Counted from the stretch's first letter, positions 32,613-44,759 are shown. The stretch: 64,000 nt of DNA from Anastrepha obliqua (GCF_027943255.1 NC_072893.1:122635784-122699783), one strand, 5' to 3'. Numbers and translations: made by a program. Notes: a model not told the origin generated them from the sequence alone.

Positions 32613-32963
32613 ATGTATCGATCGGAACCTTGTCTTTGGCAAGTAAAGAGTCATGATTATCATGACCGTATGAAAAGAGATGATGCATATACCGAATTAG
32701 CAAAAAAATTGGACGAAATTGAACCTGGTGCTACGAAGAAATCTGTTATTAATAAAGTGAACAGTTTGAGATCTGCTTTTCGCAAAGAGAAAAAGAAAGT
32801 TGAAGCGTCAAAGAAGTCTGGATCATCAGCGGATAGCATTTACAAGCCGGCACTCTGGTATTACGACTTGTTTGATTTCTTGCAAGACCAAGAGACTCCG
32901 AAGACATCAATTTCAAATCTGGACAGTGAAGGTGAGGAGGTAAGAAAAACACGATATTATTAA
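32613..32963 (+). CDS. MADF-domain protein of the Harbinger element (116 aa)
   Basis: The frame reads MYRSEPCLWQVKSHDYHDRM, AYTELAKKLDEIEPGATKKS and VINKVNSLRSAFRKEKKKVE, then YKPALWYYDLFDFLQDQE. This is a MADF (Myb/SANT-like) DNA-binding domain: the W of LWQV, the central INSLRSAFRKE helix and the terminal LWYYDLFDFL. The frame is open upstream of this ATG (IARNKPNQIISDFIE), so the real start may be further 5' or lost. Harbinger elements typically encode a Myb/MADF-like accessory protein needed with the transposase; that role is inferred here. The C-terminus (SNLDSEGEEVRKT) ends soon after the domain. Confidence 0.85.
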   Translation: MYRSEPCLWQVKSHDYHDRMKRDDAYTELAKKLDEIEPGATKKSVINKVNSLRSAFRKEKKKVEASKKSGSSADSIYKPALWYYDLFDFLQDQETPKTSISNLDSEGEEVRKTRYY

Positions 32964-33200
32964 TTTATCCATAAACATTATTTTTATTTCTCTTGATAAA
33001 TATCAAAGAGTGTGGTCTCTTTTTATTTGTTTTTCAAAATATGATTTTTTTGCCATCAGATTTGGCCATCTTTCATGAAGTAGTTCATAAAATTTTCTCT
33101 GACTGCTTTTGCATCGTTACAAATATTTCCTCGATTACGACGATTTAGTGGAATCATCTTTGATTCTAAACTATCGCAACCAATAGAAATGACAGATCCA

Positions 33201-33479
33201 TCATGAGTATTTTCTTGATAAATACAGTTTGTACACTGTTTCGGTCATGCGCAAGTAATTGAGGAAATCTAATGGTTCTTCACGTAATTCTCTCAATAAA
33301 TTTATGTCTGAAGATTGATTTCGCCTTTGTAACCACTTTTTACACCATTGTTTACGCTTTTTCGATTTTTTTCTATTTTTTAACAAGATAAAAAGTAAAG
33401 CGAAATGGGCGATATCGTCTTGCTTCTTCGAATCCATTGCCAAAACTGAAGAATTGAACTGTATGTGTGTTTGCTTCAA
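33201..33479 (-). pseudogene. Harbinger transposase N-terminal fragment (92 aa)
   Basis: The minus-strand frame reads KRKQWCKKWLQRRNQSSDIN, then LLRELREEPLDFLNYLRMTE. This matches the N-terminus of Harbinger transposases (RKWWVKKWLxRRxxxGxxxxLLxELRxEDxxxFxNYLRMxxxxF). The DDE domain that should follow is absent: the sequence changes into the 3' region of the MADF gene after LYLSRKYS. The element therefore depends on transposase from elsewhere. Confidence 0.82.
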
Positions 33480-33639
33480 CAGTGTACAATTTAAACTGAC
33501 GGTTTAAACTGTTCAGTTTAAACTATCAGTTGAAACTGTATGTGTATGGCCGGCTTAATATAATTCGAAATTCCTATAACAAAAATGCTCAAGAATGAAG
33601 CAAAAAGTTAAATTATAAAAATTGCAGGCGGAAGTGGAA

Positions 33640-34010
33640 AATATAAATTAATATTTTGCTGGAAAATCCTTTTTGCTGTACGGCGTCTTTGCATTGGCAA
33701 TTATTAAATCTCTACAACGTGCAACAGGAATGGATTCCCATGCCGTTTTGGCCTTGGATTTTGAGTCCAGAACAAACTCAATTCGGCGTTGTTGTTGCAA
33801 TGCTGTTACCAATGGCCTCTTCCGTGCCAGTGGACTGTGAAGCCCTGCTTTTCTGCCAATCGAAGCGCAACGGTTATTTTTGCCATTGGCTTTTTTAGGT
33901 GAACAAAAATTTCTCAATGGCTGCCAACAGCACTCTTCCTGGGATCCTGTTTTGACAATTTAACGATCATCCTCTCAAACTGGCTAATAGTCTTTCCCCC
34001 TTTCTTTTTT
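33640..34010 (-). pseudogene. Tc1-like transposase remnant, internally deleted
   Basis: From about 34000 down, the minus strand reads ERMIVKLSKQDPRKSAVG (HTH). It then reads GRKAGLHSPLARKRPLVTAL, QQQRRIEFVLDS (GLxGRxARKKPLLxxxxxxxRLEFA, the HTH2-to-catalytic link) and directly TAWESIPVARCRDLI with the C-terminus YSKKDFPAKY. The whole catalytic core between is deleted, a typical non-autonomous Tc1 derivative. Terminal repeats not identified. Confidence 0.75.
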
Positions 34011-34449
34011 CTGGGAACATTTTCTACTATTTTATACTCAGAAAAATACTTCGAATCAGTAAAAACCACCGTTTTTGAAACGTTTAATTTTTTTTTTTTT
34101 TCCTTTCGATTTTATTGCAATTTTTCCCTTTTGACATTATTGGGACGGTTCAACTAAACTAAAGTGCTGTAGGATTTCTGGTGTATCTTTATTTTTTACT
34201 TACTTACTTTGTAGTAAAATGGTCTACTGACTGAGAGCTTGGACTTGTCCAGCCCCCCACAAATCTACTTACCAGTTCAATATAAAATAGAAAGTAACTC
34301 AAAAAACTTTTGACGAAGACCAAATCGTTCTTAAGGATATTTATTACAAAAATATCAGTACTCCTACTCAAGAGGCAAAAACTCAATGCGGATCCCTCAA
34401 GAGAAAAAGATAAATGAACGCATTTCAATAATGGTGATCTCAGCAAATA

Positions 34450-35322
34450 CAGGGTGGGCCATGTAAAATCTGCTTTTTGAATCGGCTATAAAAAAAAAAC
34501 TAATCAATATTTTTTCAACCTTTCTTTTATTTTGAAGATTGTACATTTATGAATAAAAAATAATATCGACACGACAGGCTTTACAGTAGGCCATTCGATC
34601 AACCCAATTTTTAAGCACATTTTCGATTGTTTGGGCTCCAATTTCATGAATGGCAACTTCGATTTCGTGTTTTAAAGCATCAATCGCCTCTGGATGGTTC
34701 GCATAGCATTTGCCCTTAACGGCTCCCCACAAAAATAGTCCAACGGGCTTAAATCACAGCTCCGAGGCGGCCAATTGATATCGGAATTTCGGCTGATTAT
34801 TCGGTTTTCAAAAACGGTAGCCAAATCGAGTGTAACTTTGGCAGTGTGACAAGTTGCACCGTCCTGTTGAAACCAAATGTCGTCCATGTCATCCTCTTCA
34901 ATTTTTGGAAACAACTCGTTGAGCATGTCACGGCAACGCTCGCCATTTACTGTAACCGCGGCTCCTCGCTCATTTTCGAAAAAAATGGCCCGATGATGCC
35001 GCCAGGCCAAAAACCGCACCAAACAGTGGCTCGTTGTGGATGCATTTGCTTCTCTACAGTCACGTGTGAATTTTCTGAGCCCCAAATCCGACAATTTTGC
35101 TTATTGACGTAGCCGCCTATTTGAAAATCAGAAAAGAAGAAGAAGACTCACCACTTTGGAAATAGGTTTTCAATATTTCCCAATTTTGTTCAAGCGTATA
35201 GCGGCCCATTTCGTAAATGTCAAACGTTTAAGTAAATTATGAACACATTTGGCGTGTCATTTGTGTTACCATTCTCAAAAAAATAGGTGGTTCAACAAGC
35301 AAACGCTATATGGCCCACCCTG
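34450..35322 (-). mobile_element. Mariner-type transposon, internally deleted
   Basis: 873 bp with TA duplications (34448-34449, 35323-35324) and inverted ends CAGGGTGGGCCATGTA left and, reversed, CAGGGTGGGCCATATA right. The minus-strand transposase begins at 35209 (MGRYTLEQNWEILKTYFQSG) and after a deletion continues with FFENERGAAVTVNGERCRDM. Then come DIWFQQDGATCHTAKVTLDL (second Asp), RNSDINWPPRSCDLSPLDYF (third Asp) and, in another frame, VKGKCYANHPEAIDALKHEI. The first catalytic Asp region is deleted. The protein resembles that of the 6.6-kb element but the terminal repeats differ. Confidence 0.93.
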
Positions 35323-35324
35323 TA

Positions 35325-38005
35325 TAAGGTCTGTGCCTGTAAAATTTATCCAGTAACTTAATTTTCGAGAATCCGCGCTCGAAGAGAAAAATAACAACAA
35401 AAAAAGTAGATGAATGCAAAACCTTACTACTGGTTGCAAATTTTACGAACAGCTGATGAAATTGTAGGCAGAAAAAATCACAAAAAGTAAAAACAAAAAA
35501 TGCAATCCCGTTTTTAATAAAAAAACGAGCTAAGTATCACTTGAGTCGCTATTGTTCACAGTAATTTATTCCATTTCATCATCGCTGGCAGATAGAGAGC
35601 ATTGCCTATTGTGGCATTGAGTATTGTTGTGGCAATCACAGCTTTCTTCATATTTGCTTCCATCTATGCATATATATTTCCAAATTGGTTAATAATCAAA
35701 AAATACAAACATAAAACACAAAAGTTACCTTTAATGCTATCGATTTATATTTCGGAAACTGCAGCAACGGTGACTGGAGGCTGTGGTTCAGAAGTACATA
35801 TGTATGTACCTCTATATCATTGGCCGATTACTATTTAATGTATGACTTCAAACAAACTTTATAACTTTTATCTAAAATATATTTACTTACATTCTCCATT
35901 TTAAACACCATTCTTATTTGAATTTAGAACTTTGACTCAATTTGCAAATTTTAATTCGTGCTTATTTTTACTTTGCAATCAGCTGTTTTTCTCACTTGCA
36001 AATTCTTACCAGTAAAAATGTATCCAATGGAAACTTGCAACTTCCCCTCAAAATGAAATGTCAATTTGCTCTCTCACTTTCCCCTACTTTGCAAAATATT
36101 TATGGTATATACTCGCACATGAACACCAAAACTTAATACAGTTGTTACAATTTATGTAAATGCTGCATGAACAGACCTATAGTCAAGCGCAAAAAGTACC
36201 GTTATGGCACCGTTTTCGAACAAAGATGCGCATATATGGTAGTATTTTCCATATGGTAGTAGGCTGGAGTGGCTTGGAGTCTTCGTATCCTAGCTGTTAT
36301 TCCGAATCGCCTTTATTCGAATATCTCCCTCTGGTCGCTCGCTCTTTTCAAGCAGACCTTTTGTCGGAAGCTGGTAGCTTCAGAGTACATATAGGCAATA
36401 CTGTTGTTGGAACAGCTTAAAAACTAAGCTATACGAGGCTGCTGCTGAAATGAATAGTTAACAGCGAAATAGATTCCCGCATACAACATGAAAAACAAAA
36501 AACAAATAAAATAAAAAATAAAAAATACGATTCAAAATCCTCTTTAGCTAAATTTACGTATTGCAAAGTTGTCTGAGCTTTCATTTTAGTTTAACATACG
36601 TTTATTAAATATCTGAATTTTTTCCATTTCTTAAATGAAACTTCCAAAGAGGTGAATATTTTTTGCACTTATCATATATGAATTTGTATATTTCTAATGA
36701 AACATATAATATATTTATACGTGTAATATAGGCATTGCAATTAAATAGTTAGCATTTATGTATGTAGAGATTTTTGCGCACGTAAACGTAATTATTATTT
36801 TTTTTTTGTTTTTTGTAGTTTGTCTATAATTTAGTTTTCTAGCTTTTGTTGTTTGTTGCTGTTGTTGTTATGCCATTCCAGCAATTCTAAGACTGTCTTT
36901 ATAAACTATGTAATTAAATATTAAGTTGCGAGAAAAAACAATATACGTGTATGTAGGTATGTATGTAAATGACTACACTAAAATACAAAGTATGTAGAGT
37001 AGTGTCGATTGGCTGAGCAAAAAAATAATGTATGTATATATATATGTATATGAAACAACAAAATAGACAAAAAAAAAACATAGGACGTACGATGAGGCAT
37101 TTGCAATTTTACAGCGCAAAAAAAAATATTTTACAAATAATAGACTAAATAGAATTAAAACTTTAAATATTTAGTTAATATGCTTGTTGTTGTTGTTGTT
37201 CTTGTCACATTAAGCTTAAGGATACGCAAAATCGTACACATATTGATTAACGGTATGCATGTAGAATGCAGATGACGGGCAACAAACTGTTTCAATTCTC
37301 ATAAATTTAAATTACAACTAATTAAAGGTAGTCAAGCTGGATCGAATTGATTGATTAAAATCAACTGTTTCACAAGATTTATAGTTTTTTTTTTTGCTTT
37401 TTTATTTTACTTTTGCTGCCGGCAGTTGATAGCACATATCCATAATTACATACGCGCACCTAAGAATTCTTGTATTTGAGTGTATGTATGTGTATGTTTA
37501 TGTAGGGAAGTCAATGCGGACTTACTGCGCCCTTAGTTAATTAATGCGCGCGCTCCGCTTCGAGGGAATACTTAATGCATATGCGTAGGCGAAATCTATA
37601 ATTTGGAGTGGATTGTAAGTCGACGTTACATAAAACACCACTTTTGGGCGGACACTCTTCGGTGATATGCAAAACAAAACCGTCCTTTATACTATGTGGA
37701 ACATATGTGGGCGCCACATAGGCTTGCGTCTAGCATAGAAGTCTAAGCGACTACTTAGAGCTCCGAGCTTTGCGTATTTCGTCGCCTAGCGTTAACGCTG
37801 AGGTGGCATAGCTAGCAAAGGGTGACAATACTACGTCAAACCAAAGCAAACAAACATCAGCATTTACGAGTAGTTCTTCAACAGTGACAATTTCTTCGTT
37901 CGGCAGCTAATATCACTTCCTAACGCGAATTTTTGAATCGCAAAACGTTGCCGCCGCGTTATTTTAGTTAAGCATAAACAACGCTACAAATCGCTGATGC
38001 AGCAA
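35325..38005. other. No gene seen; distal flank of minibrain
   Basis: AT-rich with CAA/TTG trinucleotide runs (36845-36870, 37180-37200) and GTAT microsatellites. It lies downstream of mnb (minus strand) and could hold a distal 3' UTR, since TTTATT (AATAAA on the minus strand) occurs at about 36600. I have no evidence that the transcript reaches it. Frames at 35602 and 36160 are not recognisable. Confidence 0.4.
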
Positions 38006-38007
38006 AT

Positions 38008-38240
38008 GTTAGAAAAAGTTTTTTCTAATAGTGATAGTGATCGCCCCTCGGCCGGTAATGGCAAGCTGCCGAGTGCATTTCTGCCATGAAAAAGCTTCTA
38101 ATAAAAACCCATTTGCCTTTCGGAGTCGGCTTAAAACTGTAGGTCCCTCCACAACATCCAGACGCACGTCACAAATGGGAGGAGGAGCTTGGCAAAATAT
38201 CTAGCAGAAGTGTAGGCGCCAATTATTTATTTTTATTTTA
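38008..38240 (+). repeat. tRNA-derived SINE copy 6
   Basis: The body begins at TTAGAAAAAGTTTTTTCTAA, with GCCCCTCGGCCGGTAATGGC, TTTCTGCCATGAAAAAGC, AAAACTGTAGGTCCCTCCA and GGGAGGAGGAGCTTGGC, and a tail CGCCAATTATTTATTTTTA. The tRNA head is missing (5' truncation). Confidence 0.9.
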
Positions 38241-38574
38241 TAAACGGCCCCAATTTAGATTTGTCTCAAGGCGAATTGAATACCTATCATTCTTGGGTTT
38301 ATCTGTAATGCTCCTCCCAGGTTAACTATAATACATAAGCAGACATGTAAAACTCTGTGGAACATATGTGGATTGCATGTGAATTGCAGCATATTTTCCA
38401 ATGTTACACATACACATGCATTTAGCATATGAATCATGAAACATTTACTGCGAAAAATAATCGCAGAAGTTTGGAAGAAGCCCAAATACACTATTTTCTC
38501 ATGCCATCCATTTGTAGAGTCATTGCAAAACTTTTGTTAAATAGAGAGCAGGCTGAAATCTATGCATGCATCGT

Positions 38575-39345
38575 GAAAAGATTCGTAGAGGTCTCTGAGT
38601 GAATTTGACAGAATTAGGTGATAGGCTTACGAAACAGGGGATGAGTTAAAAAAAACTGAGATTGTGTTGGTGATATGCGAAAAATTCAACCAATGACACT
38701 TCGTTGCCGTCTGAACAACGACTGTTTGGAAGAGTGTGTGAATAAGTGTGAAATGAGCGGGCAGAATTCTGCTGCTGAGTTACATGTGACGTAGAAGCCA
38801 AAGTTCCTCTCACAATTTCCTTTTTCACCATAGTTAAAGATCAACCCTTGTAAATCTATCATCCATGCAATGTATGATAATGGGAACCAAGTTAAAAATA
38901 TCACCAGACTTTAAAGCACATCTTCTTAATGCAGTAAGTGTGAATCTCATGCGATCTCACCACGAAATGCACCAAAGACCTTTGAGCTTTGCACTGCAAA
39001 ACGGTTAACATCATTGTGAAAAGATTTTTAGAGGTGTGGCCAAGATAAGACCGTTAACCGGTTCTCAGCGATTTTCAAGGAATCCGTTGATTGGCTGACG
39101 TAACCAGGGTCATGATAGCGGTTTGTTTACGAAAAAAACTGAGATTGTGTTGGTGATATGCGAACAAAATCAACACAGCCTTCGCTCATGTTGCTTCCTG
39201 CCCGTGTGAACAGCGGACGAGCGTGCAGAATTCTAGAATTCTGCTGCAGAGCTCCATGTGACGTGGCAGCCGAAGTTACTCTCCCAATCTCGTTTTTCAC
39301 TACGGCTGAAGGCCAAACCAAGTAATCTTGGATTAGCATTGCATG
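38575..39345. repeat. Two diverged copies of an unclassified repeat with inverted ends
   Basis: 38575-38905 and about 39015-39345 are diverged copies. Shared blocks include GTGAAAAGATT.GTAGAGGT, AAAAACTGAGATTGTGTTGG, TGATATGCGAA, AATTCTGCTGC, CATGTGACGT and AGCCRAAGTT. Within each copy the block starting AAAAACTGAGATTGTG is matched in inverted orientation by CAATCTCGTTTTTCAC (39288-39303; CAATTTCCTTTTTCAC at 38813-38828). That gives a MITE-like unit of about 170 bp. No coding content. Confidence 0.6.
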
Positions 39346-39884
39346 TAAAATCCAAATGTTGTAATAAGTTTTGCGAAAGTGACTCCACAATGCATATACC
39401 GAAGCTCCAAAGGCGCTGCGTGCAGTCGATACCTACAAATATATGTTTGTAGTATCGAAGTTTAGCGGTGGTGAGTTCTTTGCAAGACACGTAAATTTTA
39501 CCAATATGATTTGCAACGCCCTACCGCAGCATCCAAAAAGCTCTTGGGGCCCTATGTTTCGCTATGCAACGGAAAAAATAAATATAAGCTCTGGTTACAG
39601 CTAATACAAATTTGCGGACTTAATTTGCCCCTTTTGTGGAACGCATGAGAACTTCAAGCGAAATTCACCATTTCAATGCAACAAATGGTGTTGCTTTTTT
39701 TCCTGTTTGTTTGTCTGGCACAAATCGAGCTGCGACACAGTGCGCATTTGAATTCCAAGTAAATGCCATGTGTGTGTAAACGTGTTTGGGTGTGTGCGCA
39801 TGCTGCTTTCTTTCGCCTTTGTTTAACGCTCTTTAAAATTAATTACAAACATATCGTATTCATATACTCGTATACATATGCCTA

Positions 39885-39935
39885 CGTACATACATACATA
39901 CACACATACATATACATATGTATATACCGATGTGT
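39885..39935. repeat. (CATA)n microsatellite in the mnb 3' UTR
   Basis: Imperfect CATACATACATACACACATA repeats, starting about 25 bp downstream of the mnb stop codon (minus-strand sense). Confidence 0.7.
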
Positions 39936-39957
39936 GTATGCATGTATTATGAACTAA

Positions 39958-41225
39958 CTAATGAATAACTACAGGACTCTGCTGAACACAAACGCCAACC
40001 ATAGGCGACGAGGCGTCAGCACCGCCAGCACCCGAGCCACCACCCGCAACACCAACATTGCCGGCGGCGCTGCCACCTACACTGCTAATGCCGCCGCCAG
40101 CACCAACGCTGCCCGACATGCTGGAGCTCATAACGCCAGTGCCGCCTATTAGGCTGCCGGCACCAATCAAGCTACTGTTGCTGCCACCGAAGCCGCCGCC
40201 AACGCTACCGCCACGCCGCTGATGCTGTGCGTGCTGCTGCTGTTGTTGTTGCTGTTGCAGGTGGTGATGCTGTAGCGACATGTCGGCGACGGACATCATA
40301 TGCTGCACGGGCATCGAGGTGTACATGTGAGCTGGCGCTTGCGACTGTTGATGTTGTTGCTGCTGCTGCTGCTGTTGCTGTTGTTGATACAGCAACGATG
40401 TGTAGGAGGGTGGGCCGGATGTGCTGCCACCCGTGCTGGCAGTTATGACGCTCGAATCGGTCATCATGAGATGGGAGGCAGCTGCCGACAACGGATGATG
40501 CCCCAATTCCACGGGCAGTGAGTTCGGTGCATAGCTGTTATGTTGCGGAGGTGGCTGCTGTTGTGCGGTAGCGAGGTGTTGCTGTTGTTGCTGTGTTTGT
40601 TGGATGTGCGGTGGTTTTTGAGGCGGTGCGATAAATGTATGATGAGCGGAACGCATGCGACCACCACCACCACTACCGCCACCGCCGCTACCGGCGCTGT
40701 TACTGCTATTCGAGGACGAAGACGCTGAGGCAGAATTGGACAGAGAAATGCCACTTGTGCCGATAAAACGTGACGGTGGCGGCATTTGCGGTGGATCACA
40801 GTCCATGGCATGCGGATAGCTGTTGTTATTGTTATTGTTGCTACTAACACTACTACCACCAACGCCACTGCCACTACCAATGCTGTTGTGACTCGACGAG
40901 GAGGGCGAGAGTAGCGCTTGAAGGCCTTGTTGCGCTGCCAACAGAGCAGCCGCCTGCGTTTGCTGCTGTTGGGTCTTATACACGGACTTGGGTACGGAAT
41001 ATGAAGAGGGCAGTGCGGCGGTGTTACGCATACCGCTACGTGTATGCAACAAGCTATTCGGATGGTGAAGACCCGTTATACTGCTGCTGCTGCTCAAACT
41101 GCCGAGGCTGTTGGGCTGCTGCTGGCTGCCGTTATTGTTGTTGCTGTTGTTGCTGCTGTGCGTCAAAGAATTTGACGACACCAAGTTCGAGGAGGAGGAG
41201 TGAGAGCCGAGATGCAGAAGCATGC
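39958..41225 (-). CDS. mnb: minibrain (DYRK1A-type kinase), C-terminal exon of the long isoform
   Basis: The acceptor CTCTCTTTCAG lies just above 41225. The exon begins GC-ATG-CTT and supplies the last two bases of a Gly codon whose first base ends the kinase exon at 61586, so phases fit exactly. It encodes 421 residues after that Gly, ending in TAG at 39958. The tail is low-complexity: Ser/Asn-rich, then a conserved island SYPHAMDCDPPQMPPPSRF, a Gly/Ser stretch, PNSLPVELGHH, SHLMMTDSSVITAS, long Gln and His runs and a Gly/Ser end. The terminal DASSPMVGVCVQQSPVVIH and the two islands match what I know of the Drosophila Mnb long isoform. Disordered regulatory tail; no catalytic residues. Confidence 0.95.
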
Positions 41226-43899
41226 CTGAAAGAGAGCCAAAGAAAAAAGGGGATATTTAATAAGCAGTGCTCTTCTTTGGAATGAAGCAAAGAATTTGAT
41301 GGAAATTAAATGAAAATGAGATGAATTTTAAACTATTACTTTTTACATTAATATTTTTTTTTTTTTTTAATTTTTCATAAACAAAAAAAATGCAACTAAT
41401 TTAACTAAAATACGCTAATATATGTATTTAAAATATGCTTATAATAAACAATTAAAACGAAAAATTTCGTACGCACTGTAAATTCCTTTAGTGGCCGCTT
41501 GTGGGTGAGAAAACAACATAGATTTTTTAACTTTGAATTTTTTTTTTAATTGGACTATTTTTTTTTTAATAAATATTAAAAGTACTCAATAAAGCAACGA
41601 TTTTGTTTGGTTGATTATATCATAATATTTTTATTAAAGATTTTGCAGTTTTTTTGTTTATAATTTTTTCTTTTTCAACTTATAATTCTTATTTTTCAAT
41701 TTCCGCTTCTAATTGCTGCAATTTGGGTTTGCAGTTTTCTTGTTGCTTTTTTCTTGCTTTATTATGCATACTTAATTATTTTGTTATTTGCCTTTTATTA
41801 TTGTTAATTAATAATATTAAATTTTTTATAAGTTCTTAATGCTTTTGCTGCTGGTTGTTGTTGTTTTTTTTATTTTCCTTTGTTATTGTTGTTAATAAGT
41901 ATTCAATATTATATAATTATAAACCTAAACTCATTAAGATATATTTATAATTTTTTATAAATATATCCAAGTGTGTGTGTGTGTGTAAAGGTTTTACTTA
42001 AATTACTTTCGCTTACTGTTCGATTAATGCAGTTTTGTTGCACACGTCTGTAATATTTGCAAATCGTTTATTATTATTATTTATTTTTTTTTGAATCATC
42101 GGCATTAGAAATTGTCCTTTTCTATAATAATTTTTTATTTTTATTACTATTTTCATTTGCTTTTTATTTCTGTAGTTGTATTTTTTGTAAATATGCGTAC
42201 TAATGCTGGTATTTGTTGTCTTGCTTGTTGTTGGTTTTCACTTGTCGCAGAAATTATCTAAACATTCGCGGTACCTTTGTTTTTGTTATATGGTAGAAAT
42301 ATTACTAAAATTTGCTGTTTTGTTTTGAAAAAACCAGTTGCTGAAAATTTTTTTTTATTTATTTTTTTAAATAGAAATTTGAAAAAAAAAATAGCACGTT
42401 TCTTGAATACTTTTCAAGAGACATCCTAGTATTTTACGCAAATTTGAAATAATTTAAACTGTGTAGCTAAGATGTATGTATGTATGTGTGCCCATTTATG
42501 CATTTTTTTTTTTCATTTCGATTAAATTTTTCCCCTTTTCCGATTTTTCAACTTTCATATTCTGCATAATTTTTTACTTGTTTGTAAATATTCTATGTAC
42601 CTAATATATTGTATATATATGTATAAACCTTGTTTGTTTGTGTTTGTCCTTTTCCTTACAGCTTTTCATTCAACTTCTTTTGTTGTTTTTTTTTTTTGAG
42701 TTTCAACTAAAAATTTCGTTTTCTTTAAGCCTTTTGATGAGTTTGAAATTTTAGTGCAAGCGAGTTAGTAGATTTTTATAAATATTTAAAATTATAGAAA
42801 ACTTGAAATTTAGAACAATAATCAGAAATTTTAATTATAGAAAATTTTATATATTACAAAATTAAAAAAAAAAAAAAACTTATTAAAACCCGTGGAATCG
42901 GGATGAAAAGCTTGTGAAAATTTCCTAAATTTTGAATAAAATTTGAAAATTGGATTCTGTTAGGCAATGAGCCACACGTTTAGAGAAAAATATCATAATT
43001 CATTCCACCAAACCAAAAAAAAAATTGTCAAAATTGGTCAAAATGCAAACGCGTTTTTGTTTTGTTGCGGGTTGTACATATCTACACCTGTATTGAAAAT
43101 ATTAGCAGCGTGACGAATTGCCAAGTCTTAATTATTTTTATTTTTTTTTTATTAATTTTTAATTTTTTGTATTTCTTTTTAAAAAAGTACTCCTATATTG
43201 CATTCTACAACAAAATCCCTACTCAACTCAAAGCTCCAAACTTTGTATAAAATTAACAAATTCTGCAACAATTTTCAAACAAAAAAGTACATCAAAATTG
43301 CCTATTTTTAATAAAGAGTTAAAAAAAAAATTCTAGGTATGCAGTTTTATAGCCCATTCAATATTAGTGAAATAAAGTGAAATCTTCAGGTGGCTCATTG
43401 ATTTTTGACAATTTTTTTCTCGCAAGGTGTTAAGCGTTTTTTCCCATATAAAAGGCTTCCTAACGTGCTTTATATGGAAGAAAGTTCTCAACATGCATGC
43501 AAAATAAAAATCAATCAACGCGATTTATGAGCCGCAGGTGTACAGATATAAAAATAATACGCACAAAATTTATATAAAAAAAATTAATTTGACAATGTCC
43601 TTTGCCGAAAAAAGGTAAAAATATATTCTTAGGAATTTTTGTGTGTTTAAATATTTTGTGAATTTATTAGCCTGTTTGGCAGACATGTTTTTTGAAGCTT
43701 GTTAAGAATTACGTTTTTTTTGTTTTAATTAAATACACAAAATTGGTCTCAAAAATGTTTCATCACAATTCTTGTGAAATTGTCAATCTGGGTTTTGTCC
43801 AAATAAAAAAAAAAATTAAAGATATGTTCCTAAGAACTACGGGTGATTTTTTGTAATATAAAATGGGTAAAAAAAGTGAAAAAGCGCTTGATTTTTTAT

Positions 43900-44480
43900 T
43901 TAATATTTGGAGAATTTTTTAATCTGTCTATTTGTTTTAAGTTTCTCAAGATTTTTGCTTGTTTTGTTTTAATATTTTGTGAGTTTGTCGATCTGTTTTG
44001 TCGAAAAAAGCTTAAAAGCAAAGTTTCTAAATTTTTTTTTTAATTTTGTGAATTTCTTGATTTGTTGTGTCAAAAAGAATTTAAAAACTAAGTTTCGTAA
44101 GATTTTTGCAGATTTTTATTTTTAATATTTTGTGAGATTGTCGACTAGTTTTGTCAAAACCAAAAAAAAAAAAATTAAAACTTTAATTTCCTAAAATGTT
44201 TGCAATTTTTTTTTCTTATATTTTGTGTATTTCTTGATCTGTTTTGTCGTAAAAACAATTCCAAAATTAAGTTTCTTAAAATTTTTGCATACTTTTATTA
44301 CATTCACTGAGTTTGTCGATCAGTTCTGCTGAACAAAATTTTAAATTTCTTAAGATGTTTGGACTTCCTTTTGTTTTTTTTTTTTTAATTTTTGTGAATT
44401 TTTTGATCTGTTGTGTCAAAACGAATTTAAAAACTAAGTTCCTTAAGATTTTAATATTTTGTGAGTTTGTAGTGGAAAAA
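43900..44480. repeat. Degenerate AT-rich tandem repeat, about 70-95 bp period
   Basis: A unit containing TTTTGTGARTTTNTNGATCTG and TTTTGTCAAAA, followed by AAGTTTCTTAAGATTTTTGC, recurs about six times (near 43988, 44058, 44140, 44235, 44317, 44404). Related blocks occur at 43640-43690 and 45480-45530. Strongly diverged. Confidence 0.55.
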
Positions 44481-44759
44481 AAATTTCTTTAAAATGTCGA
44501 CGAATTTTTAAAAATATTTTTTGAAAAATTTAAATAAAGACGCTTTCTAAGAACTTTAATAATCAACTTCACCAATCAATTTTTCATTTATCAGCCTCTT
44601 AAAATTTAGAATAGCAAAGTTTCGTCTTGAATTTCAACTTAAAATTTTAACAGCCTTCTAAATTTTACCATTGATTGCTGAAACCGGGCATGGATCATTG
44701 ATTTTTAAAATTTGGCGAACTTGTAAAAGCGTTTGGTCAAAAAAGATAAAAACAGAAAA

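Larger units (their letters stand above)
32295..33555. mobile_element. PIF/Harbinger transposon with MADF gene and truncated transposase
   Basis: 1261 bp flanked by the 3-bp target duplication TAA (32292-32294 and 33556-33558). Nearly perfect inverted repeats of about 40 bp start AGCCGGCCACACACATACAG, with TTTCAACTGAYAGTTTAAAC inside. CAGTTTAAACTG-like palindromes repeat further inward at both ends. Two divergent genes sit inside: a MADF protein on the plus strand and the start of a Harbinger transposase on the minus strand, in convergent (tail-to-tail) order. Clean TIRs and TSD suggest recent activity; the transposase is deleted. Confidence 0.93.

Noticed and set aside
40227..40728. Plus-strand open frames opposite the mnb terminal exon
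   Set aside because: They are antisense shadows of Gln/Ser/Gly codon repeats (Leu/Ala/Val runs) without splice or start context.
43900..44480. CRISPR-like array
   Set aside because: The repeats are degenerate and unevenly spaced in eukaryotic intron DNA, with no spacers or cas genes.
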